From: [Bacillus] enclensis
GTDB lineage: Bacteria > Bacillota > Bacilli > Bacillales > Bacillaceae_B
Length of the DNA: 64,000 bases
Direction: 5' to 3'
NCBI RefSeq assembly: GCF_001456935.1
Contig: NZ_KQ758482.1
Span: 1,220,249 to 1,284,248, forward strand
Part shown: in pieces, positions 38,095-46,983 of the stretch
Layout of the letters: every line of letters starts with the position of its first letter
Numbering within the stretch: the first letter of the stretch is position 1
Program-made: the position numbers and the translations under genes
Notes under the pieces: generated by a model
What the model was told of the DNA's origin: nothing
What the model saw: only the letters and a program-made list of their open reading frames with translations
Database searches by the model: none

Positions 38095-38616
38095 TCAATC
38101 TTCAAGCAGCTGCTTCTGCTTCCGCTGCATGAACACTTTGAGTGGATAGGCAAAGATGATATAAAAGACGGCATTCAGTGCCAATGTAGGCCACAGGCGC
38201 AAGTCGGCAAATTGAATGAGCGTCATATCCGTGTGCTTGATGATGACATTGATCTGATAGACCAAAAACTCAAGGACAGAAAGGTTCACCAGCACAATCA
38301 CCGCGAATACAAACAGATTATTGTGCAGCACCTTCATCATCGCATGCGTCAGGAAAACAACAAATGGAAAGAACACAAGGTAAATCCCATTGATTTCAGT
38401 ATAGAAGATATCAAACAGGAACCCAAAGATGAATCCGTATAAGAGGGCCGTTTTATATTGAAAGAAACCGCATATAAAAAGAATGAAGATGATCAGGAAA
38501 TGAGGGACCAGGATACGCTGATCGAATAATTCCGCGCTTGGAAAAAGGAGGACAAACAGACTCTCACTGTAGAAAATCAGCAGAGTCACCAAAGGAAGGA
38601 TGAGCCGGTTGATCAT
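38095..38616 (-). CDS. mreD: Rod-shape protein MreD
   Basis: 173 residues with five hydrophobic segments, charged only at the ends; family features include LPLVTLLIFYSESLFVLLFP at the start and FGFLFDIFYTEINGIY near 64-80. Part of the elongasome with MreB, MreC and RodA. Its start at 38616 overlaps the mreC stop. Confidence 0.93.
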   Translation of the reverse strand: MINRLILPLVTLLIFYSESLFVLLFPSAELFDQRILVPHFLIIFILFICGFFQYKTALLYGFIFGFLFDIFYTEINGIYLVFFPFVVFLTHAMMKVLHNNLFVFAVIVLVNLSVLEFLVYQINVIIKHTDMTLIQFADLRLWPTLALNAVFYIIFAYPLKVFMQRKQKQLLED

Positions 38617-39497
38617 TGCTCTTCCTCCCCGGTTTCCTCTTCAGCCTGTGAATCAGAAACGCCCTTCATCTCGCGGTCGATCACCATCACGTGTTCCAAG
38701 TGGTAAAAGTCGGCTGCCGGTTTGACATAAGCAGTCTGAGTCAGGCCGTATTGATCCGGCTTGACCTCTTTTACTTCACCTACAACCAGACCTTTTGGAA
38801 ATACTCCTCCGAGCCCTGAGGTGATGACTTTCGAACCTTTCTCCACTTTCAGGTCGTTCGGTATTCTCTTGACCAATATCTCTTTTTTATCGCTGTCGTA
38901 GCCTTCAATCCAGCCGTTGATATCCTGTTTACCCTGAATGACGGTCGAAATGCGGTTCTTCGTATTGTTCGTGGAGATGAGCTCCACGGTCGAAGAAAAT
39001 TCATTCACGCTTTTGACTTTACCGATCAAGCCAGCTGCAGAAATGACAGCCATATCGGATTTGATCCCATTGACTTCACCCTTGTCGATCGTGATCAATT
39101 CCTGCCAATGGTCAGGGTTTCTCGCAATGACCGTGGCCTGGATCGTGTCATAACTTCGAAGGTCTTCTTTTTTCTTAAGGACATCTCTCAGTTCTTCATT
39201 ATCCTGTTTAAGGTCCCTTACCTGCGTTTCGAGCTTCACAAGTTCATCAAGGCGGGATTTCAGTTTTTCATTTTCCGTGTATGTATTTTGGAGATCTTTC
39301 ACGTTATCAATGATATCGCCTGTGTAATTTACTGGCTTTGAAACTATTGATTGTCCGAATCCTACCATATCTTTCACAAACTGCTCCGGCCAGCTGATGC
39401 TGTCTCTTTCCCGCAGTGAAAATCCGATCAAGGCTACGAGAACGATAATACTGACGAGCAGAATGATCAATCGTTTATTCAGGAAGAATTGTGGCAT
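38613..39497 (-). CDS. mreC: Rod-shape protein MreC
   Basis: 294 residues: membrane anchor near 9-26, coiled coil at about 65-112 (LQNTYTENEKLKSRLDELV and following) and a beta-barrel domain (QATVIARNPDHWQELITIDKG in part, then VITSGLGGVFPKGLVVGEV). Acidic C-terminus. ATG 39497 has GAGGTG six bases upstream; a GTG three codons earlier is less likely. Separated from mreB by a 470-bp gap with a composite repeat. Confidence 0.95.
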   Translation of the reverse strand: MPQFFLNKRLIILLVSIIVLVALIGFSLRERDSISWPEQFVKDMVGFGQSIVSKPVNYTGDIIDNVKDLQNTYTENEKLKSRLDELVKLETQVRDLKQDNEELRDVLKKKEDLRSYDTIQATVIARNPDHWQELITIDKGEVNGIKSDMAVISAAGLIGKVKSVNEFSSTVELISTNNTKNRISTVIQGKQDINGWIEGYDSDKKEILVKRIPNDLKVEKGSKVITSGLGGVFPKGLVVGEVKEVKPDQYGLTQTAYVKPAADFYHLEHVMVIDREMKGVSDSQAEEETGEEEQ

Positions 39498-39539
39498 GCT
39501 GTACACCTCAACCTTTATTCATTCTTGGCCTGTTAAAAA

Positions 39540-39800
39540 CCGCTGTTGATTTCCGTGCAAGACTCCGCTTTCCGCGGGCGGCCGGTGAGCCTCCTCGTCG
39601 CTAAAGCTCCTGCGGGTTAGAAAAGCGGAGGGGCTTTGTTCAGAGGCTTGTGGCATAAGGTAAATCGGCCACGAAGGCGCTTTCTGCCTTCTTGGTCGGT
39701 TTACCTTATGCCGTGTGCCTCTAAGCCCCGCAGCTGGACAAGTCTCACCTGTCTCGCTTTTCCCGCAGGAGTCTGCGCCTTGCACTCCAATCAACAGCTA
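39540..39800. repeat. Repeat A, copy 4, interrupted by repeat B
   Basis: Left part of A at 39540-39616 and right part at 39742-39800 join without loss: the uninterrupted copy at 515 reads CTGCGGGGTCTCACC where here CTGCGGG and GTCTCACC flank the insert. Arms CTGTTGATT / AATCAACAG still pair. Confidence 0.9.
39617..39741. mobile_element. Repeat B inserted in repeat A, 125 bp
   Basis: Insert from TTAGAAAAGCGG to GCTGGACAA. Arms: GGGGCTTTG / TAAGCCCC, AGAGGC / GCCTCT, CATAAGGTAAA / TTTACCTTATG, tip AAGGCGCTTTCTGCCTT. No target duplication beyond one G. No coding capacity, so it would need an enzyme supplied elsewhere. Confidence 0.8.
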
Positions 39801-39916
39801 GATACAGTTTAAAAACTGTATGCTTTAACATAGCCTAATTCTATTAAATACTATATCAAAATCTTTTCGATATTGATATCATTCCAAATTATTTACTATT
39901 TCGACATTCAGGAAGC

Positions 39917-39966
39917 GAAAAAAGATGGGGACGCCCTAATGTACTTTAAGGAACAGTCCCCACTTC
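39917..39966 (-). terminator. Probable terminator after mreB
   Basis: On the minus strand GTGGGGAC and GTCCCCAT pair around a 28-base loop, then CTTTTTTCGC. The long loop makes it a weaker candidate. Confidence 0.55.
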
Positions 39967-39977
39967 ATTAACATAAA

Positions 39978-40985
39978 TTATTTACCGCGGTTTTTGAATA
40001 AGTGAATGTGATCGAGTGCTTTTCCGGTACCGATGGCCACACAGTCGAGCGGTTCTTCGGCGATAAGGACTGGCATCTTTGTTTCCTCACTGATGACCTT
40101 GTCCATATTGCGGAGCAGCGCCCCTCCCCCGGTAAGGACGATTCCGCGGTCCATGATATCGGCTGCCAGTTCAGGAGGTGTCTTCTCCAGGGTGGTCTTG
40201 ACGGCATCGACAATCGCATAAACTGTATCGTGAAGTGCAGATGCAATTTCAGCAGCTGTCACTTCAATCGTTTTCGGAAGCCCTGTCAAAAGGTCGCGTC
40301 CGCGGATTTCCATTGATTCAATGCCCTCGGAATCCCCGGCTGAACCTACTTCCATCTTGATCGTTTCCGCCGTGCGGTCACCAATCATCAAGTTATACGT
40401 TTTACGGATATAGTTGATGATGCTGTCATCCATTTCATCACCGGCCACACGGATGGACTGGCTTGTCACGATCCCGCCGAGCGAGATGATCGCCACCTCC
40501 GTCGTTCCGCCCCCGATATCGACGACCATGCTCCCAGTAGGTTCCCAGACTGGAAGATTGGCTCCAATGGCAGCGGCAAACGGCTCTTCGATGGTATAGG
40601 CATCCCTTGCACCGGCCTGTCTGGTCGCATCCATGACGGCACGCTCTTCCACACTTGTGATTCCTGAAGGGACACATACCATTACATAAGGCTTTCTGGA
40701 AAAAACGCTTTTACTCATTGTCGCCTGCTTTATGTAATATTTCATCATGGTGGCAGTCGTTTCGTAATCAGCAATGACCCCGTCTTTCATCGGGCGCAGC
40801 GCCACGACATTCCCCGGTGTCCTTCCGATCATATTTTTAGCGTCGTTCCCGACCGCGACGATCTGTTTATTATCCGTTTGGAGTGCAACAACGGAAGGCT
40901 CGCGTACGACGATTCCTTTTCCTTTTACGTACACTAGAGTATTGGCAGTACCTAAATCGATTCCTAAATCTTTCGTTCCAAACAT
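39978..40985 (-). CDS. mreB: Actin-like cell-shape protein MreB
   Basis: 335 residues. [19 protein letters not shown] at the start holds phosphate-1; [18 protein letters not shown] near 157-174 is phosphate-2; [15 protein letters not shown] near 284 is the adenosine motif. Forms membrane filaments that guide side-wall synthesis with MreC and MreD. GAAAGGGAG precedes the ATG. Confidence 0.97.
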   Translation of the reverse strand: MFGTKDLGIDLGTANTLVYVKGKGIVVREPSVVALQTDNKQIVAVGNDAKNMIGRTPGNVVALRPMKDGVIADYETTATMMKYYIKQATMSKSVFSRKPYVMVCVPSGITSVEERAVMDATRQAGARDAYTIEEPFAAAIGANLPVWEPTGSMVVDIGGGTTEVAIISLGGIVTSQSIRVAGDEMDDSIINYIRKTYNLMIGDRTAETIKMEVGSAGDSEGIESMEIRGRDLLTGLPKTIEVTAAEIASALHDTVYAIVDAVKTTLEKTPPELAADIMDRGIVLTGGGALLRNMDKVISEETKMPVLIAEEPLDCVAIGTGKALDHIHLFKNRGK

Positions 40986-41097
40986 TACTGGTATCTCCCT
41001 TTCTGATACAAATTGACTGGTCTCTATTTAACTAAGGAGAGTTGTCCAAACTCTTCTTCCCCGAATTTTTTACAATAGTTGATACTTCATGACATAA

Positions 41098-41132
41098 CGA
41101 AAAGACTCGTCCTTTAGGGGACGACTCTTTTT
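41098..41132 (-). terminator. Terminator after radC
   Basis: GAGTCGTCC and GGACGAGTC pair with one mismatch around CCTAAA; TTTTCGTT follows on the minus strand and TTTTTT on the plus strand. It lies between radC and mreB. Confidence 0.7.
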
Positions 41133-41215
41133 TAATGAGCTACGCTTGGAATCAGCATATTGTCAGTAAAAATCATAAAGATAATTATATCGTAACCATT
41201 AAAAAAATCCTAGTG

Positions 41216-41920
41216 TCATAAATACCCTTTTTCTTTTAAACTGATAAATTTTTTCTCGCCGATGATCAGGTGATCGAGTATGTCGATTCCGATGATGCGC
41301 CCGCATTCTACCAATCTCTTCGTCACCTCGATATCTTCCCTGCTCGGGGTGGGGTCGCCTGATGGATGATTATGCACACAGATGATCGACGCAGCCGAGC
41401 GGCGGAACGCTTCCTTGAACACCTCCCGCGGGTGGACGATCGAAGCATTCAGGCTGCCGATGAATATGGTCTGTTTGTGGAGAACTTGATTTTTAGTGTT
41501 GAGGTAAAGGCAAACGAAGTGTTCCTGGGCTAAGAACCGCATATCATTCATTACATAGTTGGCTCCATCTTCCGGGGACCGTATGCTGTACCGGTCATCG
41601 AAAGCAAGGTTGCCGATCCTTCTCCCGAGCTCGACTGCCGCCATGATCTGAACCGCTTTGGCAAGTCCGATGCCTTTCGTTTTGGTTATTTCTTCAAGGG
41701 ACGCATCTTTTAATAGATTCAAACCGTCGAAGCTTGTCAGCAGCCTGTTTGAAAGCTGCAGGACAGATTCTGATTTCGTACCCGTACGGAGAAGGATCGC
41801 AAGTAATTCCTGATTTGACAGGCTGGCTGCCCCGCTTTGGATAAGGCGTTCCCTCGGCCGTTCATCCTGGGGGAAATCGCGGATCATCAAATTGTTCGGT
41901 TTTTCCAATGTTTTTTCCAT
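41216..41920 (-). CDS. radC: RadC-family JAB-domain protein
   Basis: 234 residues. N-terminal helix-hairpin-helix (GAASLSNQELLAILLRTG, TKGIGLAKAVQIMAAVELGRR) and a C-terminal JAB/MPN domain with HNHPSGDPTPSREDIEVT near 181-198, which has the zinc-binding H-x-H...D pattern. Despite the name its biochemical role is unclear. AAAGGAGG precedes the ATG. Follows maf. Confidence 0.95.
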   Translation of the reverse strand: MEKTLEKPNNLMIRDFPQDERPRERLIQSGAASLSNQELLAILLRTGTKSESVLQLSNRLLTSFDGLNLLKDASLEEITKTKGIGLAKAVQIMAAVELGRRIGNLAFDDRYSIRSPEDGANYVMNDMRFLAQEHFVCLYLNTKNQVLHKQTIFIGSLNASIVHPREVFKEAFRRSAASIICVHNHPSGDPTPSREDIEVTKRLVECGRIIGIDILDHLIIGEKKFISLKEKGYL

Positions 41921-41952
41921 AGGTCCTCCTTTGCCGGTCAGAGGAGCCTTTC

Positions 41953-42519
41953 TTATTGAAGATATCCCATTTCGCGGAGAGCTCTGTAGACTTTGGAAAT
42001 CGGCAGGCCGACCACCGCGTAATAGTCCCCTTTTATTTCTTTGACGAGCTTTGCACCAAGACCTTGGATTCCGTAGGCTCCCGCTTTGTCAAATGGTTCT
42101 TCGGATGCGATATATTCTTCGATCTCTGCAGGTGTAAGCTCCCAAAACGCAACATCTGTTTTTTCATAAAATAGAGATTGTTCTTCACCTTTCAAGATTG
42201 CTACACCCGTATAGACCGAGTGTATTTTGCCGGACAGCATGTTCAGCATGCTTCTGGCTTCTTCGTCCGTTTGTGGTTTGCCAAGGATGGCATCACCCAA
42301 TGCAACTACTGTGTCCGATCCCAAAACGTAGGAATCACTGTGTTTCATTGCTATGACCTTTGCCTTTCTAAGTGCGAGTTCCGTGACTACTTCATGGGGT
42401 TTCAAATGTGGTTCAACGGTTTCATCAACGTCGCTGCTGATGGTGGTGAAGGAAAGTTGAAGCTGCTGAAGAAGATCTTTTCGGCGGGGAGATTGTGAAG
42501 CAAGTATGAGGTTGGACAT
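41953..42519 (-). CDS. maf: Maf nucleotide pyrophosphatase
   Basis: 188 residues. Begins NLILASQSPRRKDLLQQL, the Maf signature; YVLGSDTVVALGDAILGKP near 65-83 has the catalytic Asp, and DKAGAYGIQGLGAKLVKEIKGDYYAVVGLP follows in pieces from 144. House-cleaning enzyme on non-canonical or methylated nucleotides; in B. subtilis it also affects septation. Between spoIIB and radC. Confidence 0.95.
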   Translation of the reverse strand: MSNLILASQSPRRKDLLQQLQLSFTTISSDVDETVEPHLKPHEVVTELALRKAKVIAMKHSDSYVLGSDTVVALGDAILGKPQTDEEARSMLNMLSGKIHSVYTGVAILKGEEQSLFYEKTDVAFWELTPAEIEEYIASEEPFDKAGAYGIQGLGAKLVKEIKGDYYAVVGLPISKVYRALREMGYLQ

Positions 42520-42596
42520 TTCCTGTCAGTCCTTTCGGCGTATAGAATGAGAGATACAAAGTAATAGTACCAAATTCTGCCTCCTTAAACAAGCAG

Positions 42597-42630
42597 AAGG
42601 CGACAAGCATCGGTAAGCTTGTCGCCTCAG
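42597..42630 (-). terminator. Terminator after spoIIB
   Basis: GGCGACAAGC and GCTTGTCGCC form a perfect 10-bp stem; the T run after it is interrupted (TTCTGCTTG). Confidence 0.65.
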
Positions 42631-42665
42631 TGGTTATTTCCCGGAAAATAGTCGTAATACAGAAG

Positions 42666-43649
42666 TTATTGTAAACTGCTGTAAGATTCAAGGTAGCCCA
42701 GCAGGTCTCCCTGGACCTTTTCGGCATCCTCTTTCGTTTTCATGGTGACGGTCTGTTTGGCAGCATTTTGAATTGATTCTTTCATTTTGACAATCGGCTC
42801 CTGTGTTACTTCGATTGCTTCTATCTCTTTCAGCACGGGCTCAATGGATCCTGCCGCCGACTCATTCCCCTTCCCGCTCACTACTCCATTACTGCTTTCT
42901 TCAGCAAGGATGGCATAGAGGCCGTTCGCTTTCTCCAGAAATGCTTTTTCGTTATTGCTTGCCTTGATTTCCTTTGCACCAAGCTGAAAGTCCTTGGCGT
43001 ATACGTCTACTCCGTCACCTTTCAGGTCTTCGCCTAGAAGCTTCGCTGTCTCGACATCGGCGGAAACGCCCAAAAGGAGGAACCACTGTCCGTCTTTTTC
43101 AACGGACGCACTGGAAATCCCTTTGGATGTCAAGGTGTCCTGCATCGCAGCGAGTGATTCTTTCGTCGAAAAGACCCCTCCCTGCAGGATAGCCGTAGAC
43201 AGTTCCTTCAGCTTAACGGAACCGGCCGATTCGTTTCCTTCCGTCATACCTGCCGAGGTTTCGTCCTGCAAGGTGGCAGCGGGAGCCGCTTCCCCGTCAG
43301 TATTCGTGATGACCTTCAACGTACCGAATCCCAGTACGGCACCGACAACAACCGCACCGATAATGGACATGATCAGATTGATAGAATCTTGGAATGGATT
43401 TTTGAATGATTTCTTATTCTTTTTTTTCTTGCCGCTCACATAATTGATTTTTTTGTATTCCTTTGGCGGTTGAGGAGTTTCATCCGCCAGGTTCCAGTCA
43501 AAGCCCGTATCCTCAAGTTTTTCTTCGCCTGCCGCCGCTTCGGCATTCCCCAGCTTCCAGTCGTGGACGCGGATGTCCTCTTCATACTCCGTTTTTTCGC
43601 CATTTATTTTGATGGAGATTTTTTTCTTGCCGTCAGGTTTGTCCACCAT
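42666..43649 (-). CDS. spoIIB: SpoIIB, SPOR-domain septal protein
   Basis: 327 residues. A charged cytoplasmic part with repeated WxL-like segments (VHDWKLGN, FDWNLAD), a KKKKNKK stop, one membrane helix near 93-113 (IMSIIGAVVVGAVLGFGTL), then an outside domain with a SPOR-type segment (LQGGVFSTKESLAAMQDTLTSKGISS in part, WFLLLGVSADVETAKLLGEDLK). In B. subtilis it helps place engulfment proteins at the septum. ATG 43649 follows GGGGAGGGT; the upstream frame contains an unlikely FFFLC stretch. Located between maf and the pilus locus. Confidence 0.88.
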   Translation of the reverse strand: MVDKPDGKKKISIKINGEKTEYEEDIRVHDWKLGNAEAAAGEEKLEDTGFDWNLADETPQPPKEYKKINYVSGKKKKNKKSFKNPFQDSINLIMSIIGAVVVGAVLGFGTLKVITNTDGEAAPAATLQDETSAGMTEGNESAGSVKLKELSTAILQGGVFSTKESLAAMQDTLTSKGISSASVEKDGQWFLLLGVSADVETAKLLGEDLKGDGVDVYAKDFQLGAKEIKASNNEKAFLEKANGLYAILAEESSNGVVSGKGNESAAGSIEPVLKEIEAIEVTQEPIVKMKESIQNAAKQTVTMKTKEDAEKVQGDLLGYLESYSSLQ

Positions 43650-43696
43650 CGCCACCCTCCCCTTATCTATTTTTTTCCATGCTATCACATCGCATA

Positions 43697-43732
43697 AAAA
43701 AAAGAACAAGACTTTTGTCGTCTTGCCCTAAG
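43697..43732 (-). terminator. Terminator upstream of spoIIB, end of the pilus operon
   Basis: On the minus strand CAAGAC and GTCTTG pair around GACAAAA, then TTCTTTTTTTT. It lies after the last pilus gene and repeat A. Confidence 0.7.
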
Positions 43733-43773
43733 AGGTTTTCGTCAAATTTTTTAATAGTTTGGTATTTTCATCG

Positions 43774-43905
43774 CCGCTTTTGATTTCCGTGCAAGACTAC
43801 GCTTTCCGCGGGTGTCCCGTGAGCCTCCTCGGCTTCGCCTCCGGGGTCTCACGTTAGCCACTTCTCCCGCAGGAGTCTACGTCTTGCACTCCAATCAAAA
43901 GCTGG
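43774..43905. repeat. Repeat A, copy 2
   Basis: Complete copy between pilO and spoIIB. Arms CTTTTGATT / AATCAAAAG, GTGCAAGAC / GTCTTGCAC and CGTGAG / CTCACG; each differs from copy 1 but keeps pairing. Confidence 0.88.
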
Positions 43906-43944
43906 AACCGACTAGAATCCGCGAATACCTATACCACTATAAAA

Positions 43945-44664
43945 CTACTCCTCGTCCTCTTCCTCCTCTGGAAATTGAGGAAAAGGGTTCTTTTTTAGCG
44001 ATGGTGGAGGGCTTTGGATTTTCGGGAGCCCGTCTTTTAGGTCTTCTAGTCCTGGGATGTAGAAGGCTGATGCTGTTAGTTCGAAGGAGAGAGTCTCTTC
44101 ACTGTAGCCTTCCATGTTTTCTTTTAGCTCCTGCCCGCCCTGGAAGTAGATTCCATTGATTTCGACGATCCGTTCTAGATTTTCGATTTCTTCGAGGAAC
44201 GCTTCCATCTCGAAGTAACCCGGTGATTCTATCGTCATGGTCATCTGCACCCTTTTTAATAGAGAAGGCAGTTGATCTCCGGTCTCGGGTGCAGCAGCTG
44301 ATTCTTCGCCTTCTGCTGTGGCAAGGGCCCCGTCCGTTTTTTCAAAGTTGATGGACTGGATGGTGCTTCCCGAAATCATTTCTGCTTTTTCCAGATCCAA
44401 GATGATTCCTTCCGTTGATGGTTCGACAGGGATTTTCTGCTGAAGTGAGGAGGAATCCAGTGTTTCGTTATCCTCGATGCTGTCCACTTTCGCCTCTACC
44501 GCTTGCTGCAGTTTCACTTGGATCCCTAGCTCTTCTTTTTTGTATTGCAGTCTTTTCTCTGCAGGCTGCAGGACAAAATAGTTCACTCCGGCTAGAATGA
44601 GCATTCCGATGACTGCCGCACTTATCAAAATCGACCACTGCTTTTTTGTAAGATTTATATTCAT
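43945..44664 (-). CDS. pilO: Type IV pilus inner-membrane protein PilO
   Basis: 239 residues: short cytoplasmic start, one membrane helix (ILISAAVIGMLILAGVNYFVL, shown in part, near 12-32), coiled coil (AEKRLQYKKEELGIQVKLQ near 36-55) and a ferredoxin-like domain (MTMTIESPGYFEMEAFLEEI near 137-156, then ELTASAFYIPGL). That plan and the place after pilM-pilN identify PilO. C-terminal tail is Pro- and Glu-rich. Last gene of the operon; its start overlaps pilN as ATGA. Confidence 0.8.
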   Translation of the reverse strand: MNINLTKKQWSILISAAVIGMLILAGVNYFVLQPAEKRLQYKKEELGIQVKLQQAVEAKVDSIEDNETLDSSSLQQKIPVEPSTEGIILDLEKAEMISGSTIQSINFEKTDGALATAEGEESAAAPETGDQLPSLLKRVQMTMTIESPGYFEMEAFLEEIENLERIVEINGIYFQGGQELKENMEGYSEETLSFELTASAFYIPGLEDLKDGLPKIQSPPPSLKKNPFPQFPEEEEDEE

Positions 44665-45254
44665 TCTTCTTCCTCCCCTTGGGAAAGAAGTTCTTCCAGC
44701 TTGCCCTGGTCAATATGAATTTCATATGCAGCCAGATATCTCGGGAGGATGTTTTCGTCTTCTGACTCTCCGGCTTCCACCGTTGTGATTTCGATAATGT
44801 CCGCTTCCTCGATCCATTCAACGGTCTTCAGGCGGGAAAGATAGAAGGCCGCTTCCCTTGAGGAATCAAACTGTACGATTGTGTTGAAGACCGTTCTGTC
44901 TGCGTACTCGAATTCACTGAAAAATCCTCTGTCGGGCAGAAGTGAGATCAGTTCGTTCAAAAGAGGTACGGTCTTCACAGGATAGTCGATCATTTCCTGT
45001 ACCGCTTTGTTAAGCTGATTGACGCTGCCCGATGATTCCGCACCGAGGACTTTCGTCTGCTGAACCTCGATGATCTTTTTGGTTGTATCGATCTCCGCTT
45101 CCGTCCTTTTCGTTTCAGTGAGTGTACTTTTCCAAGTCAGCAGCATAAATAATGCAATGAGCACGACAAGCCCTGCCGTACCGGCGACACTGTATGTAAA
45201 AGCTTTCTGTTTCTTTTCCTTTTGAGGCAATAAGTTGATATCAATAAGTTTCAC
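44661..45254 (-). CDS. pilN: Type IV pilus inner-membrane protein PilN
   Basis: 197 residues. Starts MKLIDINLLPQKEKKQK, the conserved INLLP motif of PilN that binds PilM, then a membrane helix near 21-42 and an outside domain. Overlaps pilM by 14 bases and pilO by 4. Confidence 0.88.
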   Translation of the reverse strand: MKLIDINLLPQKEKKQKAFTYSVAGTAGLVVLIALFMLLTWKSTLTETKRTEAEIDTTKKIIEVQQTKVLGAESSGSVNQLNKAVQEMIDYPVKTVPLLNELISLLPDRGFFSEFEYADRTVFNTIVQFDSSREAAFYLSRLKTVEWIEEADIIEITTVEAGESEDENILPRYLAAYEIHIDQGKLEELLSQGEEEE

Positions 45255-46212
45255 TGAGCTGCACCTCTTTTAAAGCAAGACCGAACGCGATGGCATATCC
45301 CGCCTGGATCTTTTCATCATTGAATGTCGTGACATTCCTCAAGGAAAGCAATTCGACAGGGATTGATATCCGTTCCTGCAATTGCTGACGGAGTTCGATC
45401 AGCCGGGGATGGTCACCGCTGACTATCGTTTTACTTACGGATTGTTCGCCTTTATTCAGAGAGTAACGGTAGAAATTCATCACTTTCTCGATTTCATTCA
45501 AGGTATCTCCTAATAAGTCGACAGGAAGGGATTCCACCACTTCATCATCTTTCTCGGGGCCTTCCAATGGAATCGGTCTTGTGAAAATGGGTTCATGTTT
45601 ATGGAAAATGGAAATCGTCAGCAGCTGTTCATCCATATGAAGCAGCATGGTATGTTCATTCGGTGATGCCTCTTTTTCATGAAGCACCGCACGGTACAAA
45701 GCCAGGGGTGCAATATCTGCTGCAACCGGTTTAAGCTTCACTTCCTCAAGCAGACGCTTATAACCGTCGACGATTTCTTCCTGAGATGCTACGAGTAGAA
45801 CTTCTTGTTTTTCATGGTCGGATTCCAGCAGGGAATAATCAAATACCGGATCTTCAAACGGCAGGTGGATGCTTGATCCTATTTCAAGGAAAAGATAGCC
45901 TTCCACTTCGTCTTCCCTGATATCTGAAGGGATTGATACTTTTCTAAGGATGACAAAAGGATCCGGCACCACATATCGGACCGGTTTCCGTTTGATTTTC
46001 CATTCATCGATGCATTCTTCCAGAATGAATAGGAGTGTTTCCTCATCGACGATCCTTCCCCCTTTGATTACACCATCGGGAAGCCTGCGTTCAGCCATTG
46101 AAGACACCAGCAGCGGGGAAGTCTGTTTCAACTCGAGATATCGGATGCAATGATCGGTGAATACTATATTTGCTGTTTTTTGAGAACTAGAGAGAAACGA
46201 TAGAAAATCCAT
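45241..46212 (-). CDS. pilM: Type IV pilus assembly ATPase-fold protein PilM
   Basis: 323 residues, actin/FtsA-like cytoplasmic protein of the alignment complex. Conserved elements: VFTDHCIRYLELK (start strand), PVRYVVPDPFVILRKVSIPS, PVAADIAPLALYRAVL and KTIVSGDHPRLIELRQQL. Binds the N-terminus of PilN. 25 bases after pilD. Confidence 0.85.
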   Translation of the reverse strand: MDFLSFLSSSQKTANIVFTDHCIRYLELKQTSPLLVSSMAERRLPDGVIKGGRIVDEETLLFILEECIDEWKIKRKPVRYVVPDPFVILRKVSIPSDIREDEVEGYLFLEIGSSIHLPFEDPVFDYSLLESDHEKQEVLLVASQEEIVDGYKRLLEEVKLKPVAADIAPLALYRAVLHEKEASPNEHTMLLHMDEQLLTISIFHKHEPIFTRPIPLEGPEKDDEVVESLPVDLLGDTLNEIEKVMNFYRYSLNKGEQSVSKTIVSGDHPRLIELRQQLQERISIPVELLSLRNVTTFNDEKIQAGYAIAFGLALKEVQLSETY

Positions 46213-46237
46213 GAACCGGATCCTTTCTTTGCACTAA

Positions 46238-46981
46238 TTAATAGAATAGCGACACATAACCAGAGATGATGTTGTCACCATATAAATATGCCAATATTGT
46301 CCCTGCAGCGATGAAGGGGCCGAATGGGATCGGCTTTCCTTTTTCAATCAGCTTGAATGCCAGGGCCGTGAGTCCAATGACCGCCCCAAGGAATGTCGCA
46401 ATCATGAACGAAAGTAGCGTGATCTTAACTCCGACTGCAAGACCGATGACGCCGTAGAGCTTGATATCCCCGCCGCCCATTCCTCCCCTGCTGATGATCG
46501 CGATCAAGAGAAGTAGTCCGAAACCGAGTGCCCCTCCCGCAAGGCTGTCCCACCATGGTGAAAGGGGGATGAAGATGCGTTCGATGATGATCAGAGGAAG
46601 GAAGAACAATAGGACTTTATCGGGGATGACCAAGTATTTAAGGTCAGAGACCGTGATGATGATCAGCATGGAGATAAGGGTCCATGCAGCCAATAGTTCC
46701 ATCTGCATACCGATTTGCAGGTAAGCCAGTACAAAAAGCCCAGCGTTCAATGCCTCCATAAATGGATATAAAGGAGAAATGCGCCCTTTACAGCGGCGGC
46801 ATTTCCCCTTTTGGATGAGATATGAAAAAACCGGGATGAGCTCAAACGCCGCCAGTTGATGACGGCAGTATGGACAGCTCGACCTTGGTTTTACGATTGA
46901 TTTCTTAAGCGGCACCCTCAGGCCTACTACGTTATAGAAGGAGCCTAGGAGGAGTGCGTAGAGGGTGATGATTAGGGTCAT
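46238..46981 (-). CDS. pilD: Prepilin peptidase / N-methyltransferase (PilD/ComC type)
   Basis: 247 residues, polytopic. Zinc loop with four Cys (CPYCRHQL and KCRRCKG near 37-66), catalytic Asp residues in SDLKYLVIPD near 111-120 and GGGDIKLYG near 167-175. Cuts and methylates prepilins. It occupies the place of B. subtilis comC between spoIIB and folC, so it may also process competence pseudopilins of a comG operon outside the window; that is inference. It begins two bases after the pilin gene. Confidence 0.93.
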   Translation of the reverse strand: MTLIITLYALLLGSFYNVVGLRVPLKKSIVKPRSSCPYCRHQLAAFELIPVFSYLIQKGKCRRCKGRISPLYPFMEALNAGLFVLAYLQIGMQMELLAAWTLISMLIIITVSDLKYLVIPDKVLLFFLPLIIIERIFIPLSPWWDSLAGGALGFGLLLLIAIISRGGMGGGDIKLYGVIGLAVGVKITLLSFMIATFLGAVIGLTALAFKLIEKGKPIPFGPFIAAGTILAYLYGDNIISGYVSLFY

Positions 46982-46983
46982 TA

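Larger units (their letters stand above)
39507..39977. other. Gene-free gap splitting mreB from mreC
   Basis: Contains repeat A interrupted by repeat B (39540-39800) and the probable mreB terminator (39917-39966). In B. subtilis mreB and mreC are almost adjacent, so mreCD-minCD here probably needs its own promoter; I see none that is convincing. Confidence 0.7.
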
